From Candidula unifasciata (taxonomy: Eukaryota > Mollusca > Gastropoda > Stylommatophora > Geomitridae): a stretch of 64,000 bases of DNA. The notes under the pieces are model-generated. The model saw only the letters and a list, made by a program, of their open reading frames with translations. It ran no database searches and was not told the DNA's origin. The stretch is taken from positions 1 through 64,000 of the forward strand of contig CAJHNH020002430.1 of assembly GCA_905116865.2 (NCBI GenBank). Reading direction: 5' to 3'. This document shows, one piece after another, positions 59,685-64,000 of the stretch (its first letter is position 1; every line of letters begins with the position of its first letter). The position numbers and the translations under genes were made by a program.

Positions 59685-59935
59685 TCAATCTTTCAAAACT
59701 CAAATGGCTAGGACACACTTGCAGGTCATCTATAAGGACATCCTGTATGATGGATTATAAATGGGTAGAAGATGTCGTGGTCGACATCTACAATTATTTC
59801 ATGATGTGTGCAAACAGAGCATGAACGATACAGGCATTGAGGTGGATTCATACAAACGGGTGAAATAGGATAGCTTTGCATGGAGTGGGGAAATTAGGCA
59901 GAGAATAATGACAAAAGAGAAAACATGTTGCAGAC
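59685..59935 (+). pseudogene. RTE-like 3' end fragment
   Basis: Reading across frameshifts gives a WLGHTL-like segment, CRGRHLQLFHDVCKQSMND and TGIEVDSYKRV, followed by WSGEIRQ. This is the C-terminal end of another RTE-like element, opposite in orientation to 58917-59643. Confidence 0.6.
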
Positions 59936-60497
59936 ACGTTTAAAGCTGAACGTTTCTGAAGAACCTGTCTAGGACTTGTGATGGCAGCAATGGTCTTAAC
60001 GTTAAAGAAATTTTTTAAGGCGAGCTGGAATTTTCTAGCGGTATTCGCCATCACCATATGATTCATACACTACCCTGGTCCAAATCTAGCCCGCAGAAAC
60101 CTAGCAAGGGGCCCAAGGATCATTGCCAAGGGAAACACTATCGTCTGGAAAGACAGAAAGGTGCCGACAAGAGCTAGTCAGTTCCTAATAAAACATCATA
60201 ACGAATGACTAGAAAAACGTTGCGGACTTTGATGCAGTTCGATAAAGCTGCACAAAATAACTTGTTTGTGCCTATTTACTGTAACTCCTTAAAGTACATA
60301 TAAAGTTAAACATAGACCAAGAAACATACAATTAGACCTACCTACGCTAAAGAATGAGGATATTAACGACAATTTTATATATAAATAGATTTGATACACT
60401 GTCTGATAAAGAAACTTTATTTATTACAAAAGACAGTGAACTTCATACTAGAGACACCATTGCAGATGTAAATAATATATTTCAAGCAAACGAAACA

Positions 60498-60501
60498 AGA
60501 A

Positions 60502-60536
<35 letters not shown>

Positions 60537-60620
60537 AGAAGAAGAAGAAGAAGAAGAAGAAGAAGAAGAAGAAGAAGAAGAAGAAGAAGAAGAAGAAGAA
60601 GAAGAAGAAGAAGAAGAAGA
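60498..60620. repeat. (GAA)n microsatellite
   Basis: About 40 GAA units with one GGA interruption. The polyarginine and polyphenylalanine frames are artefacts. Confidence 0.97.
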
Positions 60621-60649
60621 TATTATATTTCAAGATGTTGGTAGTAGTA

Positions 60650-60830
60650 GTACATTTTACCCCATTAGAACATCACACAAGCGATAAACACCCGATGCCA
60701 CAAAGTGCTACAGTGTGGATGAGGACCACCCGTGGAGAGCCCCTGAAACTGCGTTCAGCCATTAGGCCATATTTATGGCCGGGATATATTGCGGACCCTG
60801 GCAAGAGCCAGGGTGGGGCTTCAAAATAAC
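60650..60830 (+). repeat. Interspersed repeat, forward copy of 3125-3290
   Basis: CATCACACAAGCGATAAACA, CCCGATGCCACAAAGTGC, GGATGAGGACCACCCGTGGA and GCGTTCAGCCATTAGGCCAT follow the order of the reverse copy at 3125-3290. A short third copy is at 61090-61160. Confidence 0.55.
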
Positions 60831-61319
60831 GAAAAACTGCATTCAACAAGGGAATGACTGGTTGTGATCTTTTCAAGATGTTAATGATCAGTGGGAAATA
60901 TTGAAGAGTTGAATTAGTCAAGCTGCAGAAACACAAACGGCACATGTTGCCAAACAAAATTAACCATTTGAAGCCCTGGGGCACCCCGGTACCACTACAA
61001 TACTATTTAAAACCTCACGCATATGCAACTATCAACACCACTCCCTCGTTCCCGCCAACAACCCTTATACAGCTGGGTGAATGACGTTAAACCCCACTAG
61101 GACCGTACACTGAGCGATTAACACCTGGTAACGCAAAGTGCCACAACCAGGTTCAAATTCCAGAAACCCCCATTAAACCGTAAGATTATGTTGGAACCTC
61201 CAATGGTTACAACGTAACCTGCAGTCAAGACGGGGTTGGTGGGAGGGGGGTTGTAGGGGGGGGGAGTTACATATGCAAGGCCTTTTTTTAAATTTTGTAT
61301 TTGATATCTTACCGATGCT

Positions 61320-61470
61320 CAACACTCAAGATGTAGAATCAGATAGTTACTGGTACCATCGGAATTGAAACTTTTTGCTTACTGCTGAAAATTTTGACGG
61401 AGCGCTTATAGGAGTGTTTCGAGTGCTGTGATGTTGATTCTTAATTCAACATTCAACAACATTCACTATT
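61320..61470 (+). mobile_element. N3-type 3' end fragment
   Basis: GATAGTTACTGGTACCATCG, TTGCTTACTGCTGAAAATT, GACGGAGCGCTTATAGGAG and GAGTGCTGTGATGTTGATTC match 43325-43440 and, reversed, 45820-45930. Confidence 0.6.
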
Positions 61471-61695
61471 TTAATTCGATTTATTCCGACATTTAGCTTA
61501 CCCTTACAGCAGGAGAATCCACATTTTAAATATAGAACTAACTCAGCCAATGAGCGCAAGGTTTACATGGGGCGTTTGGGAAATGCGCCTGGGACGAAGG
61601 GAAATTTCAAAGCTGCAGAAGATTGTGTTGGCGTGGAGAAAGTCCGACTTCCTTAGAGAATGGGATAGCAGCTGCTAGGGGTACACTTCTTAACC

Positions 61696-61776
61696 ATGGA
61701 TAAACCACGACCGCTGCGCAAAATTCTTCGTTCACCATCAGTAAAGAGGAAGAACAAGACTCTGCCCGTTAATCAG
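61696..61776 (+). CDS. Candidate first coding exon of an unnamed gene
   Basis: ATG at 61696 in a good context (AACCATGG) opens MDKPRPLRKILRSPSVKRKN KTLPVNQR, basic and free of repeats, then reaches a possible GTAGGT donor after position 61776. The upstream 130 bases are G-rich and not repetitive, as expected for a promoter-proximal exon. The reading continues to 62004 but loses character after the possible donor. No downstream exon was identified, so this is tentative. It would be divergent from EAPP, 3 kb away. Confidence 0.35.
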
Positions 61777-62009
61777 CGAGTAGGTTATTTTGTAAATAAT
61801 TACTTTTTAGTGAAATTTTGTTTTGTGTCAACATCTCGTCATTCGTCATGTCAGTCAGTTGGTTTGCAGTTGTGTCACTCAATTTGGTTACCGGACTTAG
61901 TCGTGAGTCAGTGCTACTACTACTACTGTGGTTGTGTCATTTGTAATTTAGCCAGTGATTTGGGGACATCAGTAAGTCAGGTCAGTAAGTACAGTAAAGG
62001 GTGAGCAAA

Positions 62010-62690
62010 ATGTAAATTATTAAGTTGAGTAAATGAAAGACTGTCTTAAGGCTAGCAGCGTCTTTTCATTCATCACCTCTTGATTTATTTTATTAGTGAT
62101 AGTGATACTGATGCTGAAATTTGTTTAATTTTTTCACCAAGGCTCAAATTAAGTGATTTAGTAATATTAATAATTGAATTAATGTTCTGAAACAGTTCTG
62201 CATATGTTCAAGGAACCTGTTAAATGATTTTTTTTTTGTGTTTTTGTATATTAGCAAAGTTTTATTACTAATACTAATAAAACTTTGCTAATTAACAAAA
62301 AAAAATGTTTTATTTTTATTTTTATTAGCTCTTCTCTATGTTTCCATTGCATACTAATTTGACATTATATTATAATTTTAATTTTTTAAAAAATCTTAAC
62401 CATCACCATAATTTCATCAAGATCATCATAATACTATTATTATGATTGTAACTGTTCACATACACGCAATATCATCAAAACGAACAAATGGCAACATGTG
62501 TTTTTAACAAAAACAGTACAAAGTACACAGGGCACCAAATGTAAACTGACAAATTTAACCCTTAATAAATGTTCATTTAGAAAAAAAAAAAAAATGAATG
62601 AAAAACTATTTAGAATTTGTAACTCAGTGTATTGAGGCTCAATTTAGGAGTAAAAAAGAACATTCATATCTATAAATAATAAATTATATT
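62010..62690. other. A/T-rich stretch without recognised features
   Basis: There are no believable frames. A short inverted repeat TTAGCAAAGTTTTATTA / TAATAAAACTTTGCTAA lies at 62254-62291 with almost no loop, and a poly-A run at 62580. Confidence 0.5.
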
Positions 62691-62691
62691 A

Positions 62692-63888
62692 AGGCTATCC
62701 TCCGAATCATCATCATCATCAGTTCTCGTTATGCCTAGTGGCACATGAAGCTTCAGAGAGGACTTTCCATGTTTTCCTGTCCTGTGCAGTCTTCAGTGCA
62801 GTTTTCCATGTCAAAGATGCCACACTCAGGTCACTTTCCATCGTTTGTCTCCATGTTGTTTTTGGGCGCCCCTGTTTTCTCTTTCTCTCTGGTGTCCATG
62901 TGAGAGCTGTTTTGGCAGGTATATCAGAAGTCATTCTCATAACGTGGCCAAGCCGTTTCCATCTTCTCTTGGTAATCATACTGTCTAAAGTTTCTTGGTT
63001 TGTGGCTTGAAGTAGTTTAGTGTTTGAGAAAATTTTGATAATTCTACGTAGACATGTGTGGTGAAAGGTGGACAGCTTGTGTGCATCCTTTTTGGTCATT
63101 CTCCAGCATTCCGCTCCATGGAGAACTTGCAAAATGATGCTCTTGTAGAGTTGGAGTTTCGTTCCTCTGCAGTAATTGTTGGATTTCCAGATTTGCCTCA
63201 TCCTTCCAAAAGCAGCTCTAGCTTTGTTCAGACGTGACTGTATTTCTTCCTCTGTCCCTCCCAGTAGGGACACCACACTGCCAAGATATGTGAAATGTTT
63301 TACATTTTCAAGTGATTGGTTACTTATGGTCACTGGTTGATGGTTTGGACTGTTTGTCATGATCTTAGTTTTCTTTGTATTTATTCTCAGTCCCACCATT
63401 TCTGCTGTGCTGTGTAGTCTGTTACTTTTCTCTTGTATATGTACATGTTTATGTGATAGGAGTGCTATATCATCTGCAAAATCCTTCGAATAATGGTCCT
63501 AAATTATCAAGGCTGAAAACATACCTTAACAGGGCCCCAGTCACATGTAAATTGCAGACCTCTTCCAGCGACTATACCACCACCGCCAAGAGTATCTCAC
63601 ACGCCACGAGTAGCAGCGCAGGGCTAAACTAGATGGCTGGGACTCATGAGCAAATAAAATAGAGGAAGCTGCAAGAGATGCGGTAGCTGCTGTTCATGAG
63701 TCCCAGCCATCTAGTTTAGCCCCAACAGTGTGGGAGATACTCTTGGCAGTGACTTTAACTCTGCGGAAGCTTTTTCGCGGTATGCTGTATAGTTGCTGGA
63801 AAAGGGCCGCAAGTTACTTGTGACTGAGGCTCTGTTAGGGTATATTTTCAGTCTCAATAATTTGGGACCGTTATTCGGAGGATAGCCT
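62692..63888. mobile_element. Foldback hAT-like MITE (family A), split by an RTE-like insertion
   Basis: The left end AGGCTATCCTCCGAAT (62692-62707) is separated from the rest (63485-63888, TTCGAATAATGGTCC onward) by the RTE-like fragment. The right end is GTTATTCGGAGGATAGCC. Inner AACTAGATGGCTGGGACTCA blocks pair as in the 36322 copy. Flanks TATATTAA (62685-62692) and TGTATTAA (63888-63895) fit an 8-bp duplication with one mismatch. Confidence 0.88.
62708..63484 (-). mobile_element. 5'-truncated RTE-like element (family R2) nested in the foldback
   Basis: The open frame starts at the truncation with DFADDIALLSHKHVHIQEKS (the ADD box, F for Y), then GLRINTKKTKIMTN, FTYLGSVVSLLGGTEEEIQS, LHGAECWRMTKKDAHKL, RRWKRLGHVMRM and GRPKTTWR.TMESDL. 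It ends in a (GAT)n tail at 62708-62720. Seven-base flanks TCCGAAT (62701-62707) and TTCGAAT (63485-63491) mark its target duplication. The frame is uninterrupted, which suggests a young insertion. Confidence 0.9.
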
Positions 63889-64000
63889 GTATTAATATAC
63901 ATTTACTAAGACTACTTCTAACTAGTAAACATACTATCCAGTAGTAATGTCCAGTTTAATTAGTAGACTAATTAACCAAGTAACTAGTAACACAATTCAG

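Noticed and set aside
60354..60644. Poly-arginine / poly-phenylalanine ORFs
   Set aside because: They are products of the (GAA)n microsatellite.

Overview
The window is nuclear DNA from an animal, most likely a marine mollusc. The evidence is spliced genes with GT-AG introns, metazoan orthologues, and a dense load of non-LTR retrotransposon, SINE, hAT-like and LTR debris. The mollusc guess rests on overall TE character only, because no species-diagnostic sequence was seen. No CRISPR, operon or prokaryotic feature is present.

Protein-coding content. (1) A plus-strand gene enters from the left edge with exons at 3548-3618, 5845-5966 and 8916-9682. It encodes the C-terminal part of a lysine-rich, probably nucleolar protein that I cannot name. 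(2) A complete minus-strand gene in nine exons, 37772 down to 12879, encodes RNA polymerase III subunit RPC6/RPC39 (POLR3F). It reads as 314 aa with every splice phase matching and all four Fe-S cysteines kept. It is tail-to-tail with gene 1. (3) A complete minus-strand gene in five exons, 58728 down to 50013, encodes E2F-associated phosphoprotein (EAPP), 310 aa. (4) A possible first exon of a plus-strand gene starts at 61696. All other long ORFs are TE-derived or spurious.

Layout. 1-3.5 kb: poor-quality contig start, a SINE fragment and a 41-bp satellite. 3.5-9.7 kb: the lysine-rich gene with retrotransposon fragments in its introns. 9.7-12.9 kb: retrotransposon 3' pieces including an RNase H domain. 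12.9-37.8 kb: POLR3F, whose introns hold SINEs, six tandem arrays, a complete gag-only LTR element (16283-20874, TSD CCAAG) and MITEs. 37.8-50 kb: a TE island of I-like and RTE-like elements, with nested insertions shown by target-site duplications. 50-58.7 kb: EAPP with a 38-bp satellite in intron 4, a SINE carrying an internal minisatellite, and hAT-like foldbacks. 58.7-64 kb: RTE-like fragments, a GAA microsatellite and a foldback split by an RTE.

The most unusual pattern is that tandem duplications straddle exon-intron junctions in more than one gene: the last-exon acceptor of the lysine-rich gene, and the exon 6 acceptor, exon 7 donor and exon 8 acceptor of POLR3F. They leave rows of decoy splice sites next to real ones, and the LTR element has jumped into one such array. 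A second theme is hAT-like foldback elements, two of which carry telomere-like TTAGGG/CCCTAA tracts. Exon boundaries were assembled by eye from reading frame, GT-AG sites and recalled human orthologues; no alignment was run.
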